From: Sediminibacterium salmoneum NBRC 103935
GTDB lineage: Bacteria > Bacteroidota > Bacteroidia > Chitinophagales > Chitinophagaceae
Length of the DNA stretch: 64,000 nucleotides
Direction: 5' to 3'
Assembly (NCBI RefSeq): GCF_000511175.1
Contig: NZ_KI866530.1
Span: 2,248,418 to 2,312,417, forward strand
Shown here: in pieces, positions 8,557-18,460 of the stretch
How positions within the stretch are numbered: position 1 is the stretch's first letter
Layout: every line of letters begins with the position of its first letter
Translations under genes and position numbers: made by a program
Notes under the pieces: model-generated
Told to the model about the DNA's origin: nothing
The model's database searches: none
The model's input: only the letters and a program-made list of their open reading frames with translations

Positions 8557-9299
8557 TTATTTGCTTTAATGGGAACCAGTTTAATCATTCCCAGCCGGTG
8601 AAATACCTTAATGATTGGATAACAAGGATCAAACTCCCACCACTTATTGGCAAAATTGGGTCTTGCACCTGCATGGTGGTGATTGTTTTGGAATAATTCG
8701 CCCATCATCAGGAAATCAATGATCAGCGTATTCTTTGAATGGTCTTTTTCACCAGGATAATTCCTGTAACCATATTTGTGGCCAGCCCAGTTTACTACAG
8801 CACCCTGAATAGGTCCTATTAAAAAATGTATAGGTAAAAACAAATACATCCACCACTCGGTTGCAAAGAAGTAATAGAAAACAACATACCCAGCGGCAAA
8901 GAAAATTCTGGTGAACCAGCTATCCGCTATTTTATCAATAACAGGATATACCGGAAAATTTTTATCGAATTTTTTTTCAATGGGCATGGTTCCTTTTAAT
9001 ACACCGTGATAAACTTTTTTTGTATGCCACATCATAGAAAAAACCTCTCTGAAAAAATGAGGTGTATGCGGATCTTTTTCGGTATCGCTGTAAGCATGGT
9101 GCATTCTATGCAAAATGGCATAGGCTCTGGCATTTAAATACGAAGTTCCCTGAGTAACCCAGGTATAAATATACCAGAAGGCTTCCCAGAATTTATTCAT
9201 AGTGAACATCTTGTGTGCTGCGTATCTGTGCAGATAGAAGGTTTGTCCGAAAAGAGATAAGTACCAATGTAAAACTAAAAATATCAATATGGCCGTCAT
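8553..9299 (-). CDS. Membrane acyl (lipid) desaturase
   Basis: 248 residues with four hydrophobic stretches. The three histidine boxes of the membrane di-iron desaturases are present: HRYAAH (about residues 24-29), HRMHH (about 64-68) and NNHHHAG (about 204-210). It inserts a double bond into an acyl-CoA or phospholipid acyl chain using O2 and an electron donor, which fits an aerobic lifestyle and membrane-fluidity control. At 248 residues it is shorter than eukaryotic stearoyl-CoA desaturases but typical for Bacteroidota. The hexapeptide acetyltransferase lies 19 bases upstream on the same strand. Confidence 0.9.
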   Translation of the reverse strand: MTAILIFLVLHWYLSLFGQTFYLHRYAAHKMFTMNKFWEAFWYIYTWVTQGTSYLNARAYAILHRMHHAYSDTEKDPHTPHFFREVFSMMWHTKKVYHGVLKGTMPIEKKFDKNFPVYPVIDKIADSWFTRIFFAAGYVVFYYFFATEWWMYLFLPIHFLIGPIQGAVVNWAGHKYGYRNYPGEKDHSKNTLIIDFLMMGELFQNNHHHAGARPNFANKWWEFDPCYPIIKVFHRLGMIKLVPIKANN

Positions 9300-9318
9300 A
9301 GGATGCGCAAGATAATTC

Positions 9319-9936
9319 CTAAGAAGACTTCTCCCAATTCTTTGTTTCGCTGTTGTATTGTTTTAAAATTTTTGCAGGGTTTCCTCCAACAATTGAATAA
9401 GGAGGAACATTTTTAGTTACAACAGAACCTGCAGCTACAATAGAATGTTTACCAATGGTTACACCTGCAACAACTACTGCATTGGCACCAATCCAGCAAT
9501 CTTCCTGAACAACAATTGGCGATGTGGTTTCTTTTTGGTTTTTAATTGGAATATCCGGATCGGCATATCCGTGATTTAATCCGGAGAGAACAATGTTCTG
9601 TGCCATGATGGTATTGGCTCCAATAGTTACCGGACCAATAATGGTATTGCTTAAACCAACATGAACATTCTCTTCAATATAAACATCGCCTACCATATTA
9701 TTAACACAACAGAAATCTTCAATTACCGCATTCTTACCCAGGAAAAACATTTTCCAGGGTGCCAGATCCAGTCTGGCGTTTCCTCTAACCACCGATTTAC
9801 GGGAAACTTTATGAACAAAAGGGTTAATGAAGAACCTTACCCAAAGTCTGCAACCTGGACTGTTTGTCGGGACCATCATCCAGTAAACCCATTTCTTTAG
9901 CTTAGAATTTGTTTTAATACGTTCAATAAAGCTCAT
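9319..9936 (-). CDS. Hexapeptide-repeat acetyltransferase (WcaF/LacA-like)
   Basis: 205 residues. Residues about 65-190 consist of left-handed beta-helix hexapeptide repeats (for example VYIEENVHVG, CWIGANAVVVAGVTIG), with the conserved trimeric acyltransferase end (SVVTKNVPPYSIVGGNPAK). The N-terminal region carries a basic, tryptophan-rich segment. Family members O- or N-acetylate sugars in capsule or exopolysaccharide synthesis; no polysaccharide cluster is adjacent, so the acceptor is unknown. It is upstream of the desaturase gene on the same strand. Confidence 0.85.
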   Translation of the reverse strand: MSFIERIKTNSKLKKWVYWMMVPTNSPGCRLWVRFFINPFVHKVSRKSVVRGNARLDLAPWKMFFLGKNAVIEDFCCVNNMVGDVYIEENVHVGLSNTIIGPVTIGANTIMAQNIVLSGLNHGYADPDIPIKNQKETTSPIVVQEDCWIGANAVVVAGVTIGKHSIVAAGSVVTKNVPPYSIVGGNPAKILKQYNSETKNWEKSS

Positions 9937-10087
9937 AGTATAAAAATATCATCTGTTCTGTTATATGCCAATTTTAATTTAATAAGATCAGGTTTTAAGC
10001 AAATAGTATCAAAAACCAGATTTCACCGAAAAAACAAGCTCAAAACCACCATTTATAAAAGCAGGGATTAAAAAAACATTAAAATGG

Positions 10088-10095
10088 TATATTTG
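10088..10095 (+). promoter_or_regulatory. Candidate -7 element of the RND efflux operon
   Basis: TATATTTG matches TAnnTTTG and lies 25 bases before the ATG of the adaptor gene at 10121. No convincing -33 TTG was seen at 19-21 bases upstream. Confidence 0.35.
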
Positions 10096-10120
10096 CAGAT
10101 TATTCAACTCAAAATAAGAC

Positions 10121-11275
10121 ATGAAAATCACCTTTTCAAGCCCTATTAAAGGTATAGCTCCTTTATTAATCTTTAGTGTTTTTGGATTAGCAGCATGTGG
10201 AAACAAGGAAAATAATGGAACAGCAGAGCTGATTCCCAGTTTACCAGTGGTGGAAGTGGTGCAAAAAGATACTGTTTTACAAACAGATTATGTTGCCGAT
10301 ATACAGGCGGTGAAAAATGTGGAAGTCAGGGCAAGGGTGCAGGGTTTTCTTGAAAAAATCTTCGTGGATGAAGGCCAGGAAGTGAAAAAAGGACAGCCCA
10401 TGTTTCAAATTAATGACCTTGAATACAAGACTGAACTGGCCAGAGCAAAAGCTGCCGTGTCTAATGCAATGGCAGAAGCAAAAGCAGCTGAACTGGAACT
10501 GGGAAGAACAAAAATTCTGGTTGAGAAAAATGTGATTTCAAAAACTGAATTTGAATTGGCTGCTGCAAAAGTTGCTGCAACCAAGGCAAAAATAGAAGAA
10601 GCGCTTTCTGCTCAAACCAGTGCAGAAACCAAGCTTTCTTACACTTTTGTAAAGGCCCCATTCGACGGTATCATCGACAGAATTCCATTAAAAATGGGAA
10701 GCTTAATTGATCCGGGTGCACTTTTAACAACCATATCAGATGTACACAATGTATTTGCCTATTTTAATATTTCAGAAAACGAATACTTACGTTACAGAAA
10801 ATCAATTACAAAAGGTTTAAAAGAGGAACGCCTGATTCATTTAATGTTAGCAGATGGTACTGAATATGCGTATACCGGTAAAATTGAAACCAGTGATGGT
10901 GAATTCAATGAAAATACCGGTGCTATTGCTTTCAGGGCCCGATTCCCGAATCCCAATAAGTTATTAAAGCATGGTGCTTCTGGTAAAGCAAGACTAACTA
11001 CAGAAGTTGACAATGCGATTATTATTCCCCAAAAAGCAACGTTTGAAATCCAGGATAAAACCTTTGTTTTTGTTGTTGACAAAGACAATATGGTTCAAAC
11101 AAGGGCATTTAAACCTGGCAGAAGAGTTGCACAATATTATATAGTTGAAGCAGGATTGAAACCTGGTGAAAAAATTGTTTACGAAGGTGTACAAAGTATC
11201 CGCCAGGGTGCAAAAATTAAACCTGTCAAAATGAATTTAGACAGCTTAATGCAAACTGCTTTAACCATCAACTAA
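10121..11275 (+). CDS. RND efflux periplasmic adaptor (AcrA/MexA family), lipoprotein
   Basis: 384 residues. A lipobox (LAAC, C26) marks it as a lipoprotein anchored in the inner membrane. Barrel-sandwich halves flank a coiled-coil hairpin (about residues 100-170, alanine- and lysine-rich); the second lipoyl half (FDGIIDRIPLKMGSLIDPG) follows, then beta-barrel and membrane-proximal domains. It links the inner-membrane pump to the outer-membrane channel. The RND permease starts 7 bases downstream and the outer-membrane factor follows, forming a complete tripartite operon. No TetR-type regulator is adjacent. Confidence 0.95.
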   Translation: MKITFSSPIKGIAPLLIFSVFGLAACGNKENNGTAELIPSLPVVEVVQKDTVLQTDYVADIQAVKNVEVRARVQGFLEKIFVDEGQEVKKGQPMFQINDLEYKTELARAKAAVSNAMAEAKAAELELGRTKILVEKNVISKTEFELAAAKVAATKAKIEEALSAQTSAETKLSYTFVKAPFDGIIDRIPLKMGSLIDPGALLTTISDVHNVFAYFNISENEYLRYRKSITKGLKEERLIHLMLADGTEYAYTGKIETSDGEFNENTGAIAFRARFPNPNKLLKHGASGKARLTTEVDNAIIIPQKATFEIQDKTFVFVVDKDNMVQTRAFKPGRRVAQYYIVEAGLKPGEKIVYEGVQSIRQGAKIKPVKMNLDSLMQTALTIN

Positions 11276-11282
11276 TTGAATC

Positions 11283-14200
11283 ATGTTAGAAACTTTTATT
11301 AAAAGGCCAGTCCTTTCACTGGTTATTTCTATTATAATTACCTTACTGGGAGTATTGTCCTTATTTACTTTACCCATCACCCAGTTCCCGGATATCGTTC
11401 CTCCTTCTGTAACCGTTACTGCAAAGTATACCGGTGCCAATGCGGAAGTTTGTGCCAAAGCCGTTGCAACCCCATTGGAAAGGGCCATCAATGGTGTGCC
11501 TGGAATGACGTACATGTCTTCCGTTTCCAGTAACAACGGGATTACTTTAATTACCGTAGCATTTAAAGTGGGAATTGACCCTGACGTTGCTGCCGTAAGT
11601 GTTCAGAACAGGGTAAGTACCGTTCTGGATGAGCTTCCGGAAGAAGTAATTAAAGCGGGCGTTACCACCGAGAAAGACGTAAACAGTATGTTGCTCTATC
11701 TCAATGTAATGAGTGAGGATACGGCTGCTGATGAACAATTCATTTACAATTTTGCTGATATTAATATTCTGCAGGAGTTAAAACGTATTGATGGGGTAGG
11801 TTTTGCAGAAATCATGGGACAGAAAGAATATTCCATGCGCGTATGGTTGAAGCCTGATCGAATGCTGGCTTATAACGTGTCTGCTCAGGACGTAGTAGAT
11901 GCACTAAGAAACCAGAACGTAGAAGCTGCCCCTGGTAAAACCGGTGAAAGCTCCGGAATGAATCCACAGAGTCTGCAATATATCTTGCGATATACAGGTA
12001 AATTTTTTGAACCCAATCAATACAAGAATGTAGTTGTAAGAGCAGAGAACAACGGATCTATCTTATACCTTAAAGACATTGCTGATATTGAGTTTGGTGC
12101 CATGACCTATAGCATGATTTCTAAAACAGATGGTAAGCCTTCGGCCTCCATCATGTTAAAACAGAGACCCGGCTCCAACGCAAAAGAAGTAATTACCAAA
12201 GTAAAAGCCAGAATGGCCGAATTGAAGGAAACTTCTTTTCCTCCCGGCATGAAATACAATTTTGCCTATGACGTATCCAGGTTCCTGGATGCCTCTATTA
12301 AAGAAGTATTGAAAACATTAATTGAAGCATTTATCCTTGTATTCATTATTGTATTTATTTTCCTTCAGGACTTCCGCTCAACATTGATACCTGCATTGGC
12401 CGTGCCTGTGGCATTGATTGGTACGCTTGCATTCATGCAGGTGATGGGATTCTCCATTAATCTTTTAACGCTGTTTGCATTGGTATTGGCGATTGGTATT
12501 GTAGTAGATGATGCCATTGTGGTAGTAGAAGCCGTCCATGTTAAAATGGAAGAACAGCACCTGAATGCAATGGATGCTACATTGGCTGCTATTAAAGAAA
12601 TTGCGAGTGCGGTTATTGCCATTACGCTGGTAATGTCTGCTGTATTTTTACCTGCTGCATTTCTGAGTGGATCTGCAGGAGTATTCTACAGACAGTTCTC
12701 TTTAACACTGGCCGTGTCTATTGTAATTTCAGGTATTAATGCCTTAACACTTACACCGGCACTTTGTGCATTGCTTATCAAAAACACACACGGACAACCC
12801 AAGAGAAAAAATCTATTGGGCAGATTTTTCAATTCATTTAACAATGGATTTTCAAAAACCGAATCAAAGTACAAACAGATTGTAACCTGGATCAGTGGAA
12901 GAAAACTGGTAACCCTGGGAATGCTGGCGGTATTTTTTGTTGGTACTGCCGGAATTAATCAGGTATTACCCAGCGGCTTTATCCCAACAGAAGATCAGGG
13001 TATTATTTATGTAAACGTTTCCGCACCGGCCGGTGCAACTGTTGAAAGAACAGAAAACGTATTAGTTCAATTGGAGAAAGCCATTAAAGATATTCCTGCT
13101 GTTGAAAATATCACAACATTAAGCGGGTATAGTTTAATCACAGAAGCTGCAGGTGCTTCCTATGGTATGATGATGATTAACCTGAAACCCTGGAAGGAAA
13201 GGGACATGACGGTTGCTGAATTAATCCCTGTTTTAAGAGATAAGACCAGTAATATTAAAGATGCCAATATTGAATTCATGCCTCCGCCAACGGTACCAGG
13301 ATTTGGTAATACCAGTGGATTTGAATTGCGCATCATTGATAAAACCGGTACAGGTGATTTGCAGCAAACTGCAGCGGTAACCAATCAATTAATTGAAGAC
13401 ATTAAAGCTGCGGGTGTCGTAGGTTCTGCCTATACCGGATTCGATCCTAGCTTTCCCCAATACATGATCCATATTGATTATGATATGGCAGCCAAAAAAG
13501 GAGTTACAGTTGATAATGCCATGACCGACCTGCAAACTTTAATTGGTAGTTATTACGCAACCAACTTTATCCGATTTGGGCAGATGTATAAGGTAATGGT
13601 TCAGGCCTATCCCAACTTCAGGGCTAAACCAAACGACTTAATGAATTTGTATGTTAAAAACAATAGAGGCGAAATGGTTTCCTATGCTACTTTCATTAAA
13701 CTGGAGAGAGTATACGGACCAGAGCAGTTAACCAGGTATAATATGTACAATGCTGCCATGGTAAACGGAGATGCCAATAAAGGATTTAGTAGTGGTGAAG
13801 CCATTGCTTCGGTTGAGCAGGTAGCCAAAGAAAAACTACCCCGTGGATTCAGTTATGAGTGGTCTGGTATTACCAGAGACCAGATTGCCTCCAGTGGTCA
13901 GGCTGGCGTAATATTCCTGGTATGTTTAATTTTCGTTTACCTGATTCTTTCTGCTCAATACGAAAGTTTCATTATGCCATTTTCGGTTATCTTATCCTTA
14001 CCCACAGGAATTTTTGGTGCCTTCCTGGCATTGAAAACTTTGGGATTGGAAAACAATATTTATGCACAGGTGGCCCTGGTTATGCTGATTGGATTATTGG
14101 GTAAAAACGCCATTCTGATTGTAGAGTTTGCCATGCTGAGAAGAACACAGGGATTCAGCATTATGGAAGCTGCTAAAGAAGGAGCTGTGTCTCGTTTAAG

Positions 14201-14459
14201 ACCCATTCTAATGACTTCTTTTGCATTTATTGCAGGATTGATTCCGCTGGTGATTGCATCGGGTGCAGGTGCTATCGGAAACCGTTCTATTGGAACAGCT
14301 TCTGCCGGAGGAATGTTGTTTGGAACCATATTCGGGGTGGTGATTATACCAGGCCTCTATGTAATTTTTGCACAGCTTTCCGAAAAACTTTCCAAAAAGA
14401 AAAGTCCGGCTACAGTAGTGCCGGTGATTGATCATCCTGAACAATTATCAGACAGATAG
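11283..14459 (+). CDS. RND multidrug efflux permease (AcrB/HAE1 family)
   Basis: 1058 residues, the normal length, with twelve transmembrane segments and two large periplasmic loops. It begins with the usual MLETFIKRPVLSLVIS segment. The TM4 proton-relay region reads GIVVDDAIVVVE, with the paired aspartates typical of the HAE1 group, and GLLGKNAILIVEFA near residue 940 is the conserved TM10 motif. It exports hydrophobic or amphiphilic compounds using the proton gradient. It works with the adaptor encoded 7 bases upstream and the channel protein starting 10 bases downstream. Confidence 0.97.
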   Translation: MLETFIKRPVLSLVISIIITLLGVLSLFTLPITQFPDIVPPSVTVTAKYTGANAEVCAKAVATPLERAINGVPGMTYMSSVSSNNGITLITVAFKVGIDPDVAAVSVQNRVSTVLDELPEEVIKAGVTTEKDVNSMLLYLNVMSEDTAADEQFIYNFADINILQELKRIDGVGFAEIMGQKEYSMRVWLKPDRMLAYNVSAQDVVDALRNQNVEAAPGKTGESSGMNPQSLQYILRYTGKFFEPNQYKNVVVRAENNGSILYLKDIADIEFGAMTYSMISKTDGKPSASIMLKQRPGSNAKEVITKVKARMAELKETSFPPGMKYNFAYDVSRFLDASIKEVLKTLIEAFILVFIIVFIFLQDFRSTLIPALAVPVALIGTLAFMQVMGFSINLLTLFALVLAIGIVVDDAIVVVEAVHVKMEEQHLNAMDATLAAIKEIASAVIAITLVMSAVFLPAAFLSGSAGVFYRQFSLTLAVSIVISGINALTLTPALCALLIKNTHGQPKRKNLLGRFFNSFNNGFSKTESKYKQIVTWISGRKLVTLGMLAVFFVGTAGINQVLPSGFIPTEDQGIIYVNVSAPAGATVERTENVLVQLEKAIKDIPAVENITTLSGYSLITEAAGASYGMMMINLKPWKERDMTVAELIPVLRDKTSNIKDANIEFMPPPTVPGFGNTSGFELRIIDKTGTGDLQQTAAVTNQLIEDIKAAGVVGSAYTGFDPSFPQYMIHIDYDMAAKKGVTVDNAMTDLQTLIGSYYATNFIRFGQMYKVMVQAYPNFRAKPNDLMNLYVKNNRGEMVSYATFIKLERVYGPEQLTRYNMYNAAMVNGDANKGFSSGEAIASVEQVAKEKLPRGFSYEWSGITRDQIASSGQAGVIFLVCLIFVYLILSAQYESFIMPFSVILSLPTGIFGAFLALKTLGLENNIYAQVALVMLIGLLGKNAILIVEFAMLRRTQGFSIMEAAKEGAVSRLRPILMTSFAFIAGLIPLVIASGAGAIGNRSIGTASAGGMLFGTIFGVVIIPGLYVIFAQLSEKLSKKKSPATVVPVIDHPEQLSDR

Positions 14460-14469
14460 AAAATATATT

Positions 14470-15906
14470 ATGAAGAATAATTTTCAATTTTTACTATATA
14501 CAGGTATTACAATCATGGCTATTTCCTGTGCCATGCCCAAACCTGTAACCATCAATAAATCTGAGATACTTCCTGCGGCTTTTCAGCAATCAACAGATAG
14601 TGCAAGTATTGCAACCCTTCCTAAGAAAACTTTTTTTCCTGACCCTTCTTTACAGGAACTGATTGATACTGCCATTGCCAATAATGCGGATATCAGAATT
14701 GCAGTTCAAAGAATTGCATCTTCAAGAGCAGGTTTGGGAATAGCACAGGGCTTAACAAAAATCGGACTGGATGCGGTAGTATCTACCGGGGTTGACAAAT
14801 TCGGAGACTATACCATGAATGGTTTGGGTAACTATGATATGAACCTTTCACCGAATATTCGGAAAGATCAACAGATACCACTGAATATGCCCGATATGTT
14901 TCTGGGTTTCAGGAGTAGCTGGGAAGCAGATATCTGGGGCAAATTGTCTAATCAGAAAAAAGCAGCCCTAAACCGATACCTTGCAACTGAACAGGCAAGA
15001 AAATGGGTAACCACCCAATTGGTAGCACAGGTAGCAGAATTGTATTACGAATTACTGGCTTTGGATAAAGAACTGGAAATTTTACAACGAAATATCAAGC
15101 TTCAGGAAAATGGAGTTGAAATAGTAAAAGTTCAAAAAGCAGGCGGAAGAGCTACAGAATTAGCAGTACAGCAATTTACTGCGCAATTATTGGGCACCAA
15201 GAGTATGCTGAATGTAATGAAGCAAAGGATTACCGCAACTGAAAATTTATTAAGTGCTATTTCCGGCAAATACGATTTCAAAATTAAAAGAGGGGTTGGA
15301 ATTACCGACTTACAATTACCTGCAGCTATACAAATTGGCATTCCTGCTCAATTGCTGGCGAACAGACCGGATATTAAAGAAGCAGAATACTTACTGGAAG
15401 CCGCCGGAGCCGAAGTAGAATCGAGCAGAAAAGCATTCCTGCCTTCTTTGAATATCAGTGCCTACACTGCCTTGAATAGTTTTAAATCTTCGGTATTGTT
15501 TAGTCCTCAGTCATTAACTTATGGATTGTTGGGAGGATTGGTTACCCCGGTGCTCAGCAAAAACATGTTGAAAGGAAATTATCAACTGGCAAGTGCCGCT
15601 CAACAGGGAGCATTTGAAATGTACAGAAAGCATATTATTTATGCCTACCACGAAGTACAAACCAATCTAAGCGGGATTGATCAGTACAATAAAATCTATG
15701 ACCTTAAAGTACAGGAAACAAAGAGCTTACAGGCAGCTGTAGCTTCTTCCAATGATTTGTATATGGGTGGTGCAGCTACTTATCTGGAAGTAGTAACTGC
15801 ACAAAGAGGTGTGCTGGAAGCCGAGCTGGATCAGATCAACTCTAAGAAAACTGTATTTGTTTATTTAATCAACTTATACAGATCCTTAGGAGGTGGCTGG
15901 AACTAA
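14470..15906 (+). CDS. RND efflux outer-membrane factor (TolC/NodT-type lipoprotein)
   Basis: 478 residues from the ATG at 14470; an in-frame TTG at 14428 lies inside the permease gene and would destroy the signal peptide. The lipobox is AISC (C20). Two long outer-membrane-efflux repeats of coiled-coil helices follow (about residues 50-250 and 270-470), with the family landmarks SWEADIWGK and LLANRPDIKEAEYLLEAA. It forms the trimeric outer-membrane exit duct for the upstream pump. It ends two bases from the convergent LuxR-type regulator gene. Confidence 0.95.
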   Translation: MKNNFQFLLYTGITIMAISCAMPKPVTINKSEILPAAFQQSTDSASIATLPKKTFFPDPSLQELIDTAIANNADIRIAVQRIASSRAGLGIAQGLTKIGLDAVVSTGVDKFGDYTMNGLGNYDMNLSPNIRKDQQIPLNMPDMFLGFRSSWEADIWGKLSNQKKAALNRYLATEQARKWVTTQLVAQVAELYYELLALDKELEILQRNIKLQENGVEIVKVQKAGGRATELAVQQFTAQLLGTKSMLNVMKQRITATENLLSAISGKYDFKIKRGVGITDLQLPAAIQIGIPAQLLANRPDIKEAEYLLEAAGAEVESSRKAFLPSLNISAYTALNSFKSSVLFSPQSLTYGLLGGLVTPVLSKNMLKGNYQLASAAQQGAFEMYRKHIIYAYHEVQTNLSGIDQYNKIYDLKVQETKSLQAAVASSNDLYMGGAATYLEVVTAQRGVLEAELDQINSKKTVFVYLINLYRSLGGGWN

Positions 15907-15908
15907 TT

Positions 15909-16553
15909 TCAGGCATGGTGATAAAGGCCATTCTGTATAGCATAGGTAACAATTCCTGCGCTGCATTTGGCCCCCAGTTTACCCATGATTCTGATTCTGT
16001 GTCCTTCTACCGTTCGCTTACTCAGGTGTAACTCACTGGCAATTTCCTTACTGGTTTTTTCATTGCAAATGCGTTCAATAATCTGAAGTTCCCGTTCAGT
16101 AAAGTTGGCGGAAACCTTTGTAGGTAATTGATAATTATTGCTTACAATATAACTTAAACACTCTGCACTGATTTTGCAGAAATAATGTTTGTGCGCATAA
16201 CAGGTCTGTATAGACTCCATGATTTCTGCCTCCCTGGCTTGTTTGGAAACAAAGCCCATTGTTCCTGCTTCCAGTAATTGATACATCAACTGATGTGTAA
16301 TCTGATAAGATAAAAATATCACAGCTGTTTCGGGTGAATGAATCAATATATGTTTGGTAATTTCCGGGGAGTCAGATTCCAGATCTATTAATACTACATC
16401 TGGCTTGGCCTCTACTATATCATTTACCCAATTATCTTTAAACTCATTGTTTCCAACCAGTTTAATAGTGGGGAAAGCCTGGAGTACTGTTTTTAAACCA
16501 AGCTTGTACATCATTTGATTATCGGCGATGAAAACGGTAATCGTTGTTTGCAT
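15909..16553 (-). CDS. LuxR-type (NarL/FixJ) response regulator
   Basis: 214 residues. The receiver domain occupies residues 1-120; the acidic pocket is weak at the start (FIADNQ) but the phospho-acceptor is likely D51 in DVVLIDLES. The C-terminal GerE helix-turn-helix (LQIIERICNEKTSKEIASEL, about 145-165) is standard. No partner kinase is adjacent. It is divergent from the DUF1080 gene; the 104-base gap carries three spaced xACGAT repeats, possible binding sites. Confidence 0.85.
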   Translation of the reverse strand: MQTTITVFIADNQMMYKLGLKTVLQAFPTIKLVGNNEFKDNWVNDIVEAKPDVVLIDLESDSPEITKHILIHSPETAVIFLSYQITHQLMYQLLEAGTMGFVSKQAREAEIMESIQTCYAHKHYFCKISAECLSYIVSNNYQLPTKVSANFTERELQIIERICNEKTSKEIASELHLSKRTVEGHRIRIMGKLGAKCSAGIVTYAIQNGLYHHA

Positions 16554-16589
16554 AAAATTAGTTTTTAGTGAAAAGGGATATCTAAATTC

Positions 16590-16648
16590 TTACGATAATT
16601 AAGGATTCACAATAGTATTATTACGATTATTCAGCGTTTTTTCACGAT
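16590..16648. promoter_or_regulatory. Spaced xACGAT direct repeats between divergent genes
   Basis: TACGAT occurs at 16591-16596 and 16622-16627, and CACGAT at 16643-16648. Spacings of 31 and 21 bases are close to three and two helical turns, so protein on the same DNA face is possible. They lie between a LuxR-type regulator and the DUF1080 gene. This is a pattern observation only. Confidence 0.25.
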
Positions 16649-16657
16649 ATTAGAATC

Positions 16658-17434
16658 ATGAAATACACCGTTATTGCCACCATCACAGGTATGCTATTGG
16701 TCAGCAGCAGCTATGGTCAAAAAAAGCCCAACATAGACAGTTTGGTTAAAGAATCTAAAAAAACAGAAGTATGGGAACCCGTGCCTGTTATGGTAAGTCC
16801 GGGAAAATCAGCCAGTGATGCTCCCTCCGATGCCATTGTTTTATTCAATGGTAAAAACCTGAATGCCTTTCAGAAAAAAGGCGGTGGACTTCCCGGATGG
16901 AAACTGGATGCGCAGGGAATATTAAATGTGGTAAAAGGAGCCGGTGATATTGAAACCAAAGAAAAGTTCGGCAGTTGCCAGTTGCACATTGAATGGAGAA
17001 CGCCCGCTGCCATTGCAGGTGATGGTCAGAGCAGAGGTAACAGTGGTATTTTTCTGATGGGTAAATACGAGTTGCAGGTATTGGATTCCTATAATAACCC
17101 AACTTATTCAAATGGTCAGGCAGGTAGTATTTATAAGCAACATATTCCCCTGGTAAACGCATCCAGAAAACCAGGAGAATGGCAGAGCTATGATATTATA
17201 TTCAATGCTCCCCGCTTCTTCTCTGATGGAAAATTACAGCAACCCGCCACTATCACTGTATTCCACAATGGAGTACTGGTACAGAACAATGTTACCATTT
17301 TAGGTGGCACAGAATGGATTGGCCCCGCTTCCTATAAAAATCACGCAGACAAGGAATCACTGATTATACAGGATCATGGAATGGATGGAGGCAATCCGGT
17401 TAGCTTCAGAAATATCTGGATCAGACCTTTATAG
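16658..17434 (+). CDS. Secreted DUF1080 (3-keto-disaccharide hydrolase-type) protein
   Basis: 258 residues with a signal peptide ending near SSYGQ (residue 20). From about residue 65 it matches the concanavalin-like DUF1080 fold: ALFNGKNLNAF-type opening (IVLFNGKNLNAFQ), a central HIEWRTP strand, SGIFLMGKYELQVLDSY and a C-terminal FRNIWIRPL end, all characteristic. Members are glycan-associated secreted proteins; some hydrolyse 3-keto-glycosides. It converges on the YheT-type hydrolase gene with a six-base overlap. Confidence 0.9.
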   Translation: MKYTVIATITGMLLVSSSYGQKKPNIDSLVKESKKTEVWEPVPVMVSPGKSASDAPSDAIVLFNGKNLNAFQKKGGGLPGWKLDAQGILNVVKGAGDIETKEKFGSCQLHIEWRTPAAIAGDGQSRGNSGIFLMGKYELQVLDSYNNPTYSNGQAGSIYKQHIPLVNASRKPGEWQSYDIIFNAPRFFSDGKLQQPATITVFHNGVLVQNNVTILGGTEWIGPASYKNHADKESLIIQDHGMDGGNPVSFRNIWIRPL

Positions 17435-18406
17435 AATGGTGTTATCTTCTGCAAAAGACAATGCGCGGATTTCGGCCCAGGTATAAGACTGGCCTCTGAT
17501 CATAAATCCGCAATGTCCTCCTTGTCTGGGCATTTCCAGAAATAAATTAGGATGATGCGCAGCTGTTTCTATGGGCATGCAGTTAGGCAATAGAAAAGGA
17601 TCGTTAACCGACTGTACTACCAAAGAAGGAACGGCCACCTGATGTAATATAGGACCTACGCTGGCTTTCTCATAAAAGTCCAAAGCATTTTCATATCCAT
17701 GCAAGGGTGCTGTATACCGGTTATCGAATTCAATAAATGTTTTGATATGATCATATCCTGTTGCATCAATCTGATCAGGGAACAATTTTGCTTTTAATTT
17801 TATTTTCTTTCCCAGTTTTTTTAAAAAGCGGTTTAAATAAATCCGATTCTCTGAAGTAGACAAAGCATCTACACTTCCTTTTAAACTACAGGGAACAGAA
17901 AAGCCAATGGCGTTCTTTACCTGCTCAGGAACTGTTGAAGGTTTTTCGGCAATGGCTCTGAAAGTTAAACTTCCTCCCATGCTGAACCCTATTAAAACAA
18001 TATGTTTATAGCCATACTGATGAATGCTGTGGTTTATTACGGCCCTTAAATCGTTGGCATCTCCATGGTGGTAAAACCTTACCAGTCTGTTCATTTCCCC
18101 ACTGCAACTTCTGCAATTCCAACCCAACGCATCGTATCCATTGGCACTAAAAATTTTGGCCATGCCGGTTACATAATGCCTTCCTGAGTCGCCTTCCAGA
18201 CCATGGGTAATGATAACCAATTTGTCCGATTTTCTTTCCGACACAGACCAGTCCAGATCGAGAAAATCACCATCCGGTAATTCAAGCCTTTCTCTTCTTG
18301 CATACCTAAAGGCAACTTTTCTGAACAAGCTGGGGTAAATGCTTTGCCAATGCCCATTGTATTGCAGGAACGGGGGTTTAAAATTGGCAAGGTTTAATAA
18401 AGGCAT
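17429..18406 (-). CDS. Alpha/beta hydrolase of the YheT family
   Basis: 325 residues. The nucleophile elbow is GFSMGG (serine near residue 143), preceded by the oxyanion-type HGLEGDSGRHY loop (about residues 66-76), and the catalytic histidine is in GGHCGF near residue 298, as in COG0429 proteins. The family hydrolyses esters; eukaryotic relatives are ABHD1/3 lipid hydrolases. No substrate is indicated by neighbours. It overlaps the convergent DUF1080 gene by six bases and is divergent from corA. Confidence 0.9.
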   Translation of the reverse strand: MPLLNLANFKPPFLQYNGHWQSIYPSLFRKVAFRYARRERLELPDGDFLDLDWSVSERKSDKLVIITHGLEGDSGRHYVTGMAKIFSANGYDALGWNCRSCSGEMNRLVRFYHHGDANDLRAVINHSIHQYGYKHIVLIGFSMGGSLTFRAIAEKPSTVPEQVKNAIGFSVPCSLKGSVDALSTSENRIYLNRFLKKLGKKIKLKAKLFPDQIDATGYDHIKTFIEFDNRYTAPLHGYENALDFYEKASVGPILHQVAVPSLVVQSVNDPFLLPNCMPIETAAHHPNLFLEMPRQGGHCGFMIRGQSYTWAEIRALSFAEDNTIL

Positions 18407-18460
18407 TACTCAGTTTATGGGCAAAGGTATTAAATACCTCATTTTAATTAACTTCAATCT

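Noticed and set aside
11261..11536. 91-codon minus-strand frame at the RND permease start
   Set aside because: Antisense shadow of the permease; contains no family pattern and no promoter.
16200..16560. Partner sensor kinase for the LuxR-type regulator
   Set aside because: The neighbouring genes are a TolC-like protein and a DUF1080 protein; no kinase is adjacent.
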